Source of the DNA: Chelydra serpentina
Lineage: Eukaryota > Chordata > Testudines > Chelydridae
Assembly: GCA_037349315.1 (NCBI GenBank)
Contig: JBAIAC010000004.1
Span: 32,305,001 to 32,369,000 of the forward strand
Length of the DNA stretch: 64,000 nt
Direction: 5' to 3'
Under the pieces are notes generated by a model, which had not been told where the DNA came from, made no database searches, and saw only the letters and a list, made by a program, of their open reading frames with translations. Shown piece after piece: positions 23,621 to 34,481 of this stretch. How positions within the stretch are numbered: the stretch's first letter is position 1; every line of letters starts with the position of its first letter. The translations under genes and the position numbers were made by a program.

Positions 23621-24224
23621 GCATATTTATTCCACTGTTGAAGTTTGAATGACCACGTTTGCCTATTCTATGTGATGACCAGTTAATGCTTCACAGTCCA
23701 CACAGTTACAGTCTAGTGTTTTCCAAGAGAATCTCTGAATATATTTAGTTAGGATTTTTAACCCTTTGTTTTTCTGTACATCAGGTTGCCATCTGTTATA
23801 TAGTTGTAGTGACGGCAATTCAACCATCACTAATTATTACTCTGACATACTATACTAACATTGTTATTGTTAAGAAATTTACATAATCTTTTTCTTCGGC
23901 CAATCAATCCCTGTCCTACCATCTTCTGAAGCAGTGAATTCCCTTCTTTCAGCTGTACTGTGACCTTGGAGGTATTTATAAGCAGTGATCACGTGAGTCT
24001 ATTAATCTTTTCTAGTCAATATAAATTTAGTTTCCTCATATAAATGTAGTTCCTTATACTTGGACTAAATACTTGGACTAAATATACAAAAAACTGTATC
24101 TTTTTCGTTGCCATTCTTTGTATTTTGTCAAAGTGTGTATATATACATATACACATATATCTCCATTGTAAACTCTGAGAGGCAGTACTGTATATTGTAT
24201 TACAATCACACCAAAACAGTAGTG
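23621..24224. other. AT-rich spacer
   Basis: Holds a GGACTAAATACTT direct repeat at 24062-24080 and an alternating TATATACATATACACATATA stretch near 24135. Nothing else is supported. Confidence 0.5.
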
Positions 24225-24512
24225 TCAAACCCAAGTGTTCAAAAATCATGAGCCAGGCCCAAACAAATCATGAGATTGGTTTTAAAATAATACATTTTGG
24301 GTTCCTTTTATTTGCCTGCTGGTTTTGAGTTGTTAGGGATCACGTTTTCCAGGTTTTTTTTCTGCACCCATGAGGGCTAGAGTCTCACTTCAAAAAAGAA
24401 AAAAAGAAAAGAAAGCTGAGCTTTCCATAGTCATATGACTCAAGGAGCTTGGGCTTTAAGAAAAGCACCAAATATTGTAAGACTCATGATGAAATCGTGA
24501 AAGCTGGCAATA
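24225..24512. mobile_element. MITE with ATCATGAG-rich arms
   Basis: The left end is CAGTAGTGTCAAACCC and the right end, reverse-complemented, is CAGTATTGCCAGCTTTC. Both arms carry AATCATGAG or its complement. The CAGTG-like start fits a hAT MITE. No clear 8-bp duplication was found. Confidence 0.55.
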
Positions 24513-24999
24513 CTGAACAGCAGTCTGTCTGAAGGCTCCAACAGAGGTTGTGTAGCGCCTTTTAAAGTGGAGGGGCTCATAGATTTGCCTTCCCCTTCCC
24601 TGGCTGACCCTTCTCTTCCCTTCTCTGGCACCTCCACTGCCATCCCTATCCCAGAAGCCTGACCCACCTGGCCAATGAGCCCCATTGCAATCTGGCATGC
24701 CGGGTTGCAGTGTGGCTCAAAGTTGACCTGGCCAAAAAGTGGTCAGGGTATAAGCCCAGGTGGCCCTGCCCCAGCTCCACAGCCTATGCCCCAGTGCTGT
24801 CTTAAGCCCTGGACCAGAAATTTACAACACACGGACAGACTACTGTTATCAGTGGGGCTTCACATGGACACAGCAGCCTGCCTACATTATAAAGTGTAGG
24901 ATCAGGACCCTAGGTTATATGTGGTTTCCCAAGGCATACTTTCCAAAAAAGATTTGTTCACAATGATGTTATGTTATGAGCTCTCTACTCCCACCCAGG
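24513..24999. other. Unassigned GC-moderate DNA
   Basis: No recognised repeat. The short frames on both strands overlap each other and look accidental. Confidence 0.4.
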
Positions 25000-25072
25000 T
25001 GTTTCTAGGACTTAATGCTTTTTGGATATGCCCCCCAGTTTCTAACAAACCCCTGTCAGATATGGTCTAGGT
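25000..25072 (+). mobile_element. CR1 3' tail piece, left
   Basis: Contains AACAAACCCCTGTCAGATAT and GGTCTAGGT, the 3' end of a CR1. It is repeated in diverged form immediately right of the MITE at 25073-25242. Confidence 0.6.
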
Positions 25073-25242
25073 CAGTGGTTCTCAACCTGTGGCCCGGGGA
25101 TTACTTGGAGCCCAGTCAGCACATAGCTGCAGCCCATGTGATATCCTCAGGGCCATACAGGTAGTATATATATTGTGTGGGTGCGGCCCACATAACATAG
25201 AGAGCTGCATATGTGGCCCACAATGGTAAATAGGTTGAGAAC
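25073..25242. mobile_element. hAT-type MITE, CAGTGGTTCTCAACC ends
   Basis: The left end is CAGTGGTTCTCAACCTGTGG and the right end, reverse-complemented, is GTTCTCAACCTATTTACC. This is the widespread CAGTGGTTCTCAA type of hAT MITE. The interior has GGCCC-rich direct repeats. Flanking 8-mers do not match. Confidence 0.65.
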
Positions 25243-25370
25243 AGATTAGACAAACACCTGTCAGGGATGGCCTAGGTATATTTAATCCTGCCTCAATGTG
25301 GGGGGGGGATGGACTAGCTGTCCTCTTGAGGTCCCTTCCAGCCCTCCATTTCTACGAGTCTATTATTTGT
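25243..25370 (+). mobile_element. CR1 3' tail piece, right
   Basis: Reads GACAAACACCTGTCAGGGAT, GATGGACTAGCTGTCCTCTT and GAGGTCCCTTCCAGCCCTCC, ending TTTCTACGAGTCTATTA. This is a CR1 3' untranslated end, with a G10 run inside at 25300-25308. Confidence 0.75.
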
Positions 25371-25639
25371 CTCCTTTCTGGGTGAGTGATTTAACATTTC
25401 TTAGTTCTCAGTTTCATCCCACTTCATACAGCCACAGTTCTAGGACACTGCTATTCAGTTTTGTGTGATTACTGCCCTACCAATTTGGGGTATTGTCAAC
25501 AAATTTGATGACTGTTAAATGTACACCTTCTCCTACTAGAATAATGTTAAATATGGGTCCCAAATCCAATACCGCCCCCTGCGGTAGCTCACACTTCTGA
25601 CCACCGTACTTACTTCACTACAAAGTGAGTCTCTCCTTC
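25371..25639. other. Unassigned spacer
   Basis: No gene or repeat recognised; it may include decayed LINE sequence. Confidence 0.4.
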
Positions 25640-26240
25640 ACTTCTATCAGATTCCTTGCCAAAGAGCAATGTTTCCCCTCCCTCACTGAATCTCATTCCC
25701 ACAACTCCTGCCACTTTATATGCAATCATTGACTCCTTGCTTGAACATTCACCCCTCCTTCCTCTCCACCCAGGATCTTGCCACCTTCTTCAAAATGATC
25801 TACGAGATCCTCCACTATATCCCTTTCTCTCTCCCCAATACCTTCTCATCCCCTAGCCTTTCCTACCCACTGTCTTCATTGACCACCATTCTCACCCCCT
25901 CATTTATCTTTCACTGTCCTGTCTCCTTTATTTCACTATACAAACATCCACAGGCCTCCCCAGTGAAAAGCTCTCCCTCAACTCCCCTCACCTCCACTCT
26001 CTCCCTGTTTCCCTTCACCTCTAAACTCATTGAGTATGCTGGGCACAGCTATTGCTTTGAGTTCATCTTCTCCACCTCTATACTAGACCCTATCCAATTT
26101 AGCTTCCATCCTCATCAGACCACTGAAATTGCCCTTACCAAACTCTCTAGCGATCTCTTTCCGGTCAAATCTCAGGGCTTCTTAATGTATCTTCTTCTTA
26201 ATATATCCTCACCCCTTTCACCTCTAAACTGCTTTTGATC
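25640..26240 (+). pseudogene. L2-clade LINE RT fragment
   Basis: The plus-strand frame ending at 26238 contains FTSKLIEYAGHSYCFEFIFS, then ILDPIQFSFHPHQTTEIALT and KLSSDLF. This matches the L2 pattern SKLLER..Y....L.[28 protein letters not shown]. Upstream frames are degraded pyrimidine-rich coding sequence. The catalytic FADD box is not reached. L2 membership is inferred from this motif. Confidence 0.75.
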
Positions 26241-27188
26241 ACACCTTCGCACACAGTTTGGGTGCTACTGCAATATAAATACATAAAAATATGTGTCATT
26301 ACTACTAAGATTTCTCTGTTTCTTGTTCATCAACCAATTTCTAATACAGACTATGGTGTTTTTCCTCTCAGTACTGTTACTATTTATTCACCTTCCTTAT
26401 ACATTTTCTTTGCGGCACAATATCCTGTGAGTTACCCACTGAATACTTTGTGGAAATCCAAATATGGTACCTTATCCACTACATTTCATTCATTAAGTCA
26501 TGATGTATCTAAAATGGCTATTAGATTTGTCTGATGGTGTAAAATGTGAGCTTACTTTTTGCTCCCTTTGTGTTTGGCTGATTTTGATACTATATCAATA
26601 TTCTTCAAATATTTATATTAGAGATTTTTCCCACAGTTTATCTTCACTTCCTGTTTGAAAACCAGTGACCTTAAATACCAAGAAACTCCTTAAATAGATT
26701 CTAGAGCATGATACAAGCTTATGTTTTCATTTTATTGTCAAGGGAAGCATGTCCATGTGAAGATTGTCTATTCAGGCAGCATGAGTTGCTGGGGCAAGAA
26801 TGTTCCAATTTACAAACAACATAAGCATACACTGTTTTTTCTTTTGAAGTTCCTCTGATTTAGCTTTCATGTCAGAAGAAAGCAAATTCCTTATTTTCAC
26901 AGCACTGGAAAACATGTAGCAAGTTGCATCATCTGACTAATATGTCAGACTCTAATCTCAGCTTCCTTCATCCATTCTTTGCTAGTTATCCAAGCTGAAA
27001 TATGAAAATTCAGCATTAATCAATTGCTTTTTTATTCCAGTTACAAGATGATTTTGAATGTTTCTACCTGACCTAGCTCTTTCTTTCTTTCTCACGTAAA
27101 ATGAATAATTACAGTATTTCCATCACTAACGCCTGCTGCTTTCATTTCACACATCTGACATTGTTACCACATAAGTGGGAAACAGGAG
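26241..27188. other. AT-rich spacer
   Basis: No gene recognised. Part of the left end may be degraded LINE sequence, in the antisense sense of the tails near 49.1 kb (CAACCAATTTCTAATACAGA). Confidence 0.4.
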
Positions 27189-27300
27189 CCTGATTCGCCA
27201 CTGAAGCTACATCAGTTTTACACCGATATCGTTCCATTGAAATGGATGGAACATCACCAGCATAAAACTGGAGTAATGCAGTGGTGAATCAGGACCACAT
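27189..27300. mobile_element. Palindromic MITE
   Basis: GCCTGATTCGCCACTGAAGC is mirrored by GCAGTGGTGAATCAGGACC, and ATCAGTTTTACACCGATATC by ACCAGCATAAAACTGGAG, around a centre near 27243. It is an imperfect full-length palindrome of about 112 bp. Confidence 0.75.
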
Positions 27301-27369
27301 ACTCTAATTTTATTTGGTGAGCTTACCTAGCAAGAGAAAAATCAGCTCATTACAAAAAACGAAGAACCA

Positions 27370-27757
27370 CATTTCCATCGCTAGGCCTGTCTACAATTCA
27401 TTCGCAAATTTAACATCATTAATATGGGCTTGAATAGGGACTGGGAGTGGCTGGCTCACTACAAAAGCAATTTTCCCTCTTGGTATTGACACCTCCTCGT
27501 CAATTATTGGGAGTGGACCACATCCACCCTGATTGAATTGGCCTTCAACATTGGTTCTCCACTTGTAAGGTAACTCCCTTCTCTTCATGTGTCAGTATAT
27601 TTATGCCTGCATCTATAATTTTCACTCCATGCATCTGAAGAAGTGGGGTTTTTACCCACAAAAGCTTATGCCCAAATAAATCTGTTAGTTTTTACGGTGC
27701 CACCGGACTCCTCGTTGTTCTTGTGGATACAGACTAACATGGCTACCCCTCTGATAT
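27370..27757 (+). mobile_element. Penelope-like element 3' end
   Basis: The plus strand carries the last coding piece (NMGLNRDWEWLAHYKSNFPS ending in a TGA at 27479). A 3' tail follows with AAAGCTTATGCCCAAATAAA, CTGTTAGTTTTTACGGTGCC and GACTAACATGGCTACCCC. The LNRDWEWL.HY C-terminus is shared with the minus-strand copy at 5630-6163, confirming one family. Confidence 0.85.
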
Positions 27758-27837
27758 TTGCATAAATAGTGCCACTGTCACACTTGGAAATCAAACCTCC
27801 ATCACACATTATATTCTCATCGCTGTTCAGCCTCTCT

Positions 27838-27995
27838 GGGCCTGATTTTCTACTGCCCTGCACCCTTTGCAGGAATTTACTTCTGTGCAAAGTGGACATA
27901 AAATGTTACCAAATTAGAACAGTGAAGCTTTACATCCACTTCACAGAGGCGCAAATGATGATACAGTGTTCAAGGCAGTGAGCAATCAGCCCCAC
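27838..27995. mobile_element. MITE relic
   Basis: GGGCCTGATTTTCTACTGCC at the left is mirrored loosely by GGCAGTGAGCAATCAGCCCC at the right, with CAAAGTGGACATAAA and ATCCACTTCACAG inside. It is similar in layout to 38952-39135. Confidence 0.6.
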
Positions 27996-28241
27996 AGTGT
28001 CTATTTGCTCACCAGTCCCACTTGTATGACATACTGGGCTTGTGTTTGGAGCAGAAATAGTTCAACAGGGCCCAACTCTGATAGGGAAGGCAGGAGCCTG
28101 GAACATATATGTTGGAGTGTTCCTTGATGTTGCAGTTGTTAATTATAGCCGTTTGCCTGAAGAAAGTTGTTATCTCCCCAGTATTAAAAGGATCCTGGAG
28201 AGATCTCTTTTAGTGGCTGCACAAAAAGAAAGTGCAGGATA

Positions 28242-28660
28242 ATGATCTTTTCCACTCCTTTGCTGCAGTGTAGCAAGAATTTCAGATCTCATAATCACTC
28301 CACGCCTGCCCTCCTCTTCCCCGCTTCTCTATCCCTCGCACTCCCTTCCCTTCAATGTCCCCTCTCACTTTACTTTTCATTGTGTTTCAGTTATCCCCTC
28401 CTAACTAAACCCGCCTTCCAGCCCACAGACATCACCAAATATAGTGGCACTAAAGTACCGTTTACCACCAACACATTGTTCACTCTGCTTTTGTGTTATA
28501 CTCCTGTCATGTGTCTGTCTTCCCTGGTGAGACTGTAAGCTCTTTGGGGCAGGGACTATCTACTGCTCTGTGTTTGTACACTACCTAGTACAATGGGACC
28601 TTGATCTTGATTGGTCCCCTAGGCATGACTGTAATAAACATGATTAATAAATGTGAAATA
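28242..28660 (+). mobile_element. L2-like LINE 3' end
   Basis: A pyrimidine-rich stretch leads to GAGACTGTAAGCTCTTTGGG, GCAGGGACTATCTACTGCTC, CACTACCTAGTACAATGGGA and a tail with AATAAATG. This is the conserved L2-type 3' end. The 98-codon plus frame inside it is low-complexity and not claimed as a gene. Confidence 0.7.
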
Positions 28661-29374
28661 CCTCCAAATGCATAATTGTTTGGAGAAGCAAGTTAAAAAC
28701 AAATGTATGCTGAACCGCTGTGTGAAAATACATACATAAGTCCATCAGCACCAAGACTTCACAAAAGATTGAGGATACTAGGTATATTATTAGTGCTGAA
28801 GGAGTCTGGGATCTGCAATAGGATTACTCCCAATAATGATTTTCCACTTGAGATCATATGGGGAAAGCTTCCATTTCTCCAGCAAACACTCACCCTTCAT
28901 GTTTTATCTTACAAGGACAGCTTCCAGAGTCCATTTAACCTGTCAGAATGAAAGTTAAAATATGACTGTGTGTTAGACTTGTAAGTAAAGAGAGTACACA
29001 ACTGTATTTATTATAGACTAATAAAAATGTAGTTCTGGAAGGGACCTCAAAAAGTCTGCAGGATTTTGGCATCATTTCCACGTCCAAGTTTTCTAAATGG
29101 TACAGTCTCACTTTTAATTCCATAAGAAACTGCCCTGTTCAGTTTTTTCCCCCTCCTTTGTTTGTAGATCCTGGTATATCAGACATTGTGCATACAAACC
29201 CCACATAACCAAAAAAATTGGTTAGACCTGTGACATGTATCAATTACTTTGAAACTTCTGTATGGGTCAATTACGGAATATAAACTGAGTAAGGAAATTA
29301 GGATTCAGTCCTACTTGAATTACATGTGCCTCCCCTCTTCTTGAGGAAGATGTGGCTTGATTCTGCAGAGAGGA
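28661..29374. other. Unassigned spacer
   Basis: Holds a possible antisense LINE tail (ATAGACTAATAAAAATGTAG, CTGGAAGGGACCTCAAAAAG) near 29015-29060. No gene. Confidence 0.4.
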
Positions 29375-29477
29375 AGGATGGCCAATGGTTAGGGATACTA
29401 CCCTAGAACTAGAGAAAACTACATTCAAATCCCTGCTCCAGCACCCATTTCCTCTGTGACCTTGGGCATATAATTTA
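29375..29477 (+). mobile_element. MIR/CORE-SINE-like element, left half
   Basis: GGATGGCCAATGGTTAGGGA resembles an A box and CATTCAAATCCCTGCTCC a B box of a tRNA-derived head. CCTCTGTGACCTTGGGC, the start of a MIR-type core, follows. The element resumes at 29740. Confidence 0.7.
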
Positions 29478-29739
29478 GGGCTTGTCTATATTCCCCCCTG
29501 AAGTTTGGAATAGAGGTGTGTGAATAGCAATGCTACACTGTAGCTTCCCCATGTGGATGCTGTGGGCATGAACTAAAAGATTCCTAGACTGCCTTAACTT
29601 AGTCCTCTTCCATCAGAACAACATTAATGTCAAGTAGGAATCTTTAAGTTTGCCCCTGCAGTGTCCACACAGGGGAGTTGTGGTACACTGCTATTCACAC
29701 CCCCTGTATTCTGAACTGCACGGCAGTGTAGACATTCCC
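29478..29739. mobile_element. Harbinger-type MITE inside the SINE
   Basis: The ends are GGGCTTGTCTATATTCCC and, reverse-complemented, GGGAATGTCTACACTGCC. It splits a MIR-like SINE exactly between GACCTTGGGC... and CCTCTCTCTGCC. Flanks are TTA on the left and TA on the right, consistent with the TA-rich 3-bp targets of PIF/Harbinger, with one base lost. Confidence 0.75.
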
Positions 29740-29900
29740 TAGCCTCTCTCTGCCTCAATTTTCTCATCTGTAAAATGGGAATAACCTCACTTCCTTACCT
29801 CATAGGAGTTCTGAGTTGTTCAAATACTTTTGTCATGGGGGACATACAAGTACTTATGACCGACAGATGGTGTCCACACAGCTAACACTGACTCAATAGT
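29740..29900 (+). mobile_element. MIR/CORE-SINE-like element, right half
   Basis: CCTCTCTCTGCCTCAATTTT and CTCATCTGTAAAATGGGAAT are hallmark MIR phrases and follow directly on the left half if the MITE is removed. Confidence 0.75.
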
Positions 29901-29929
29901 TGGGCTATCTAGTTTTGAAACTCACCAAT

Positions 29930-30060
29930 CAGAGTGAGCCTGAGATGCCATCATCAGACCAACACACCGCAGATTGAACCAAGGACCTCCAGAGCTAAAA
30001 GCATGAGCTGTTGTAGCTTGAGCTAAACCTCACTGGCTGGGGACTTTAAAAGATTCATGT
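29930..30060 (-). mobile_element. tRNA-like SINE head, minus strand
   Basis: On the minus strand AGGTTTAGCTCAAGCTACAA and GCTCATGCTTTTAGCTC are followed by CCTTGGTTCAATCTGC. Spacing and sequence resemble Pol III A and B boxes. The 3' body is not recognised, so this is tentative. Confidence 0.5.
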
Positions 30061-30125
30061 TCATTCTGGATTGGCACAGAGCAGACCTATAACACTCACC
30101 AGTGGGTTACCCTGTGGTTTACTGC

Positions 30126-30825
30126 ACTACATTTTAATTTGTCCTGAGAGAACAACAGAGCAAAATCTGAAAATAAAATACCAAGAACTGATATGTTTGT
30201 TCTTTTAATATCATACTGTTTTTCACTTTGCTGACAGAAATACTACTGGCAAGTCAAATGTATGATATATATATTGCTAAGAGTTTTGTTTTGTACACTT
30301 CAAAGCACCATTATTTAATTTTTTAGACTCAAAGCACAAAGACTCAATACACTGGTAGGCTATTCTTAAGCAGTAACACTTCAGTCTTAGTTCTATCAAG
30401 ATACGAATATAAACAAGTTGAAGATATTTTTCTGTACGGAACAATCCTTTCAAGAAATATTTCTCTGTGCAACATTCACTCAGGGGAAATCAAAGACATC
30501 TGTTTAACCAGAGCCTTTCCATTGCCTCTCGCCCTATGGAAGCTACTGTTCAGGGTAAGAGGGTGAGCAAACATGTTGCTAAGACAAATCACAGAGGAAT
30601 ATACTGTAAATTAAGGCAAGTGGTATTATACATGGTTAGAAGTTACATGGAATATGTTGCTAACTATTTATCTTTCCTCAGAGAGATTTTTAGGGCTGCT
30701 GGCCTGTCCCCACCAGCCCATTAAGGACTAACATTACACCCCAAACTCTAGTCAGGCCCATCCCTCAAAGTACAATTTTATTCTTCAAAAACAAAACTCA
30801 CAGAAATTGGTTGAAACACTGTGTG
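30126..30825. other. AT-rich spacer
   Basis: No gene or repeat family recognised. Confidence 0.45.
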
Positions 30826-31330
30826 TCACAGGACACACCACTGACCGCCAGACTGGCGCCTCCTTCTGGTACTCTGGGGATTAGCTCGAGGCGGACACTC
30901 CCCATTTATGGTTTGCACATTATCACTCCATTTGCCTGCAGTTCCTTTCTCTCACAGCCTCAGGAACCATGGTGTCCTTTTTGTGGCTCGGCCCTCCAGC
31001 CATGTCACTGGCCAAGTTCTCCCCTTCTGGGGGAGTTTAGCTCCTCACTAGTCCTAGGCAGTCTTCCCGCTCACTGCCAATGGCTGGTAGGGGAACCCAG
31101 GCCCGCCCCCTTCTCTGGTTTCCAGTCCAGTGACCCTCAGCTCAGCAATCTGGCCCTTCTCTCTCTGGCATCACTGATTTCTCTCTAGGCTTCTTCCTAC
31201 CACTGGTTCCCCTTTTCTTCCCTAGGCCTACCATTTCCCAAAGCCTCTTCCCAGGGAGTGACAGCAGCCTGCAGTCCCCACTCACTCCTCCCTTTCTCCT
31301 AGCAGTGTCTGTCTTTTCCCAGTGCTCTAG
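30826..31330. mobile_element. LTR-like repeat block, copy 2, left part
   Basis: Begins near TGTCACAGGACACACCACTG. It shares with 6802-7366 the order GGGATTAGCT, TGCAGTTCC, GCTGGTAGGGGAACCCAGGC and AGGCTTCTTCCTACC. It is cut at 31330 by a C-rich transposon and resumes at 32372. Confidence 0.5.
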
Positions 31331-32371
31331 GTGACCAGGTGTCCAGTTTTCGACCGGAACTCCCAGTTGAAAAGGGATCCTGGTGGCTCTGGTCAGCACC
31401 GCTGACAAGGCCATTCACTATCCAGTTGGTGGCGCCATACAGCGGGGTTGGCAGGCTCCCTGCTAGCCTCCACACTGCGCAGCTCCCAGGAAGCAGCCGA
31501 CATATCCCCCCTCGGGCTCCTATGCATAGGGGCAGCCAGAGGGCTCCGCACACTGCCCTAAGCACTGCCGCCACAGCTCCCTTTGGCTGGGAACCACGGC
31601 CAACGGGAGCTGTGGGGGTGGCACCTGCAGACAGGGAAATGCGCAGAGCCACCTGGCCGTGCCTCCAGTCCCCTCAGTCCCAGCCTGGAGCACCCTCCTG
31701 CACCCCAAACCCATCATCCCCAGCCCCACCACAGAGCCCGCAACCCCAGCCACAGCCCTCACTCCCCCCACACACCCCAACACCCTGTCTCAGCCCTGAT
31801 CTCCCTCCCACCTTCCGAACCCCTCAGTCCCAGCCCAGAGCACCCTCCTACACCCCAAATCCCTCTTCCCTGGCCCCACATCAGAGCCCACACCCCCAGA
31901 CAGAACCCTCAGACACAGTCCACACCCTAACCCCCAGCCCAGAGCCCCCTCGTGCACTCCAAACCTCTCAACCCCAGCCTGGAGCCCCCTCCTGCACCCC
32001 AAATCCCTTATTCCCATCCCCACACCATAGCCAGCACCTGAAACTCTCACCCCCTCTCGCATCCCAACCCACTGCCTCAGCCTGGAGCCCCTCCCACACT
32101 CTGAACTCCTTATTTCTGGCCCCACCTCAGAGCCCACACCCCCAGCTGGAGCCCTCATCCCCTCCTGCAACCCAACCCCTGAGCCAGCCCAGTGAAAATG
32201 AGCGAGTGAGGGTGGGTAGAGCGAGTGACAGAGGGAGGGGGGATAGAGTGAGCGGGGTGTGGGACCTCAGAGAAGGGGCAGGGAATGGACAGGGTCTTGG
32301 AGGAGAGGCAGGGCAGGGAGTAGGGTAACTGTGTTCGGTTTTGTGAGAGTAGAAAGTTGGTAACCCTACCA
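31331..32371. mobile_element. C-rich DNA transposon, non-autonomous
   Basis: The left end AGGTGACCAGGTGTCCAG and the right end reverse-complemented, AGGGTTACCAACTTTC, are diverged inverted termini. Inside is a TTTCGACCGGAACTCCCAG block and a long CCCCAGCCC-type degenerate tandem with phrases like CAGAGCCCACACCCCCAG repeating every 60-70 bp. Relatives occur at 55880-56230 and 58880-59228, where CGACCGGGCATTCCGGTC precedes CTGGCAACCCTA. A proline-rich 329-codon frame across it is a composition artefact. Confidence 0.6.
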
Positions 32372-32521
32372 GCAGCCCCTTATGCTTTCAGCTCCTGGGC
32401 TTTATTGACCCGGCCTATTCCTGACCAGCTGAGCCTTCTTAATCAGCTGCCTAATGGGTTAATTGAACATCTGCCCTGCATTAAACCCTGCAGGGTGAGT
32501 GTGGGAGTAGTCACCCCTTCA
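32372..32521. mobile_element. LTR-like repeat block, copy 2, right part
   Basis: Continues the 30826 block with TTTCAGCTCCTGGGCTTTAT, paralleling the GCTGCAAACTGCCTGGCTTT phrase of copy 1. It ends at CACCCCTTCACA, where CR1 coding sequence begins. Confidence 0.45.
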
Positions 32522-32615
32522 CAGTCCTCAAAAAGTAGGACAATCAATGATTTTCAGTCAAACTGGAAGGATGTATTTAGCGGGATCCCACCAGGGTCAG
32601 TCCTGGGTCGGGTAC
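32522..32615 (+). pseudogene. CR1 ORF2 fragment left of solo LTR
   Basis: The plus strand reads FQSNWKDVFSGIPPGSVLG, the conserved SG(V/I)PPGSVLGP box of the CR1 reverse transcriptase. It ends in GGTAC, which is duplicated on the other side of the LTR. Confidence 0.85.
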
Positions 32616-33536
32616 TGTCAAGGCTGATTCCCCACTCTGGCACTTCAAGTGCAGAAGGTGGGGGCCCACAAGGATTCTAAAAATTAATACTGGCCACTCC
32701 AGGCGTGTATTAAATTCCCAAGGTTACCGTTTCTCTCTGACCTTGAATGGGTAGATGCTGCCACCACCCAAATGCAAAAAAAAAAATCCTTTGAAACCAG
32801 AAAGGCACACTTGGGAATTCCTTCCTGTGGGGTACCCTCAAGCCCTTTCACTCTCCCTCCAGGGAAGAGCTCAGAAAGGAAAACAAAGAAAATCAGCTGT
32901 TGCCACCAGCTAATTAAACAATATATGCGCAAACCTCTTAAGACATCAAAAAACCAATCCTGTTTTTAAAAAAGGTAAATGTTATTAAAAACAAAAAAAG
33001 AAAATACATCTGGAACTTAGGCTTTTGCTAGATTTTAAAAGAGCAATTCCAAAAATTAAGCACCCAAAATAGCTTTCTTGGGGGTTCAGCTTAAGGGTTT
33101 CAAGCAAACAAAAGCATCTGGGGTTAGCACAGAGGAGTCCACTAGCCCTAAGAAATAAACAGAAATAAATCTAATCACATCTTTCTAAACATTCCTGATC
33201 TACTTACACATTTGGGGGTTCCAAATAAATAGTTCTAGCTATGATCTGTGATCATACCTGGCTTTCAGCTTCTCATAGCATAACTGCTCCCTGTTCCCCT
33301 CTTTCCCGGAGAACAACAACAGACACAAAAGAGAAGTTTGTTCCCCATTTTAAAAAGTTCTAGCCTTCCCATTGTCTCTTTTGGTCAGGTGCCCACTCCC
33401 TTTCCTTTACCTGGGGGACTTCATTAACCCTTTAAAGGTAAAGGAAGCAGAGAACAGCCACCAAGAGGGACTTTATAGCTAACCGGGTGGCTAGGTGTCC
33501 ATAAAAGGGAGCTACCCACTCCCTTCAATTATCACA
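32616..33536. mobile_element. Solo LTR with 5-bp target duplication
   Basis: A 921-bp segment starting TGTCAAGGCTGATTCC and ending TCAATTATCACA, so it has canonical TG...CA ends. It is flanked exactly by GGTAC (32611-32615 and 33537-33541). It splits a CR1 frame between PPGSVLGRVL and LFNIFIND. No internal retroviral genes remain, as expected after LTR-LTR recombination. Orientation is not fixed: a TATAAAG box reads on the minus strand near 33470, but plus-strand AATAAA also occurs. Confidence 0.85.
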
Positions 33537-33541
33537 GGTAC

Positions 33542-34478
33542 TATTCAATATTTTCATTAATGACTTGGATAATGGAGTGGAGAGTATTCTTATAAAATTT
33601 GCAGATGAAACCAAGAACTTCGGAGGACAAGATTAGCATTAAAAACAACCTTGAAAAATTAGAGAATTGGTCTGAAATGAACAACATGAAATTCAATAAA
33701 GACAAGTGCAAAGTACTACACTTAGGAAGGAAAGGATCAAATGCACAACTGCAAAATAGAGAATAACTGGCTAGGTGGTAGTACTGCTGAAAGGGAGCTG
33801 GGGGTTATAGTGGATCACAAATTGAACATGAGCCAATAATGTGATGCAATTGTGAAAAAGGCAAATCTCATTCTAGGGTGTATTAACAGGAGTGTTATGT
33901 GTAAGACAAAGGAGGTAATTGTCCCACTCTACTTGGCATTGGTGAGACCTACGTGGGATTACTTTATCCAGTTCTGGGCACCACACTTTAGAAAAGATGT
34001 GGACAAATTGGAGAAAGTCCGGAAGAGAGTAACAAAAAATAATAAAAAGTTTAGAAAACCTGACCTATGATGAAAGGTTAAAATAACTGGACATGTTTAG
34101 TCTTGAGAAAAGAAGACTGAGAAGGGAATCTGATAAATCTTCAAATATATTAAGGGCTGTTATAAAGAGGACTGTGATCAATTGTTTTCCATATCCACTG
34201 ACGGTAGAACAAGAAGTAATGGGCTTAATCGGCAGTAAGAGAGGTTGGTTGGATATTAAGGAAAGCTTTCTATCTATAAGGATACTTAAGGTGTGGAATA
34301 GGCTTCCAAGAGAGGGTTGTGGAATTCCCATTACCAGAGGTTTTTAAGAAGAGGTTTGACAAACACCTTGGCAAGGGTGGTCTCGGTTTACTTGGTCCAG
34401 CCTCCTCAGTACAGAGGGCTGAACCTGATGACCTTTCAAGATTCCTTCCAGATGTACATTTCTATGAGTCTATGAAAG
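33542..34478 (+). pseudogene. CR1 ORF2 C-terminal part and 3' end
   Basis: Continues the frame broken by the [23 protein letters not shown], then ADET in place of the catalytic ADDT. Degraded pieces follow (KCKVLHLG-like near 33708, ILGCINRSVMCKTKEV near 33870, LALVRPTWDYFIQFWAPHF near 33930). The 3' untranslated end has TCTCGGTTTACTTGGTCCAG and TTTCTATGAGTCTATGA. Frameshifts and stops make it inactive. Confidence 0.88.
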
Positions 34479-34481
34479 TAA

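Noticed and set aside
31339..32328. Proline-rich 329-codon plus frame
   Set aside because: C-rich degenerate tandem inside a non-autonomous transposon; other frames are also open and there is no domain.
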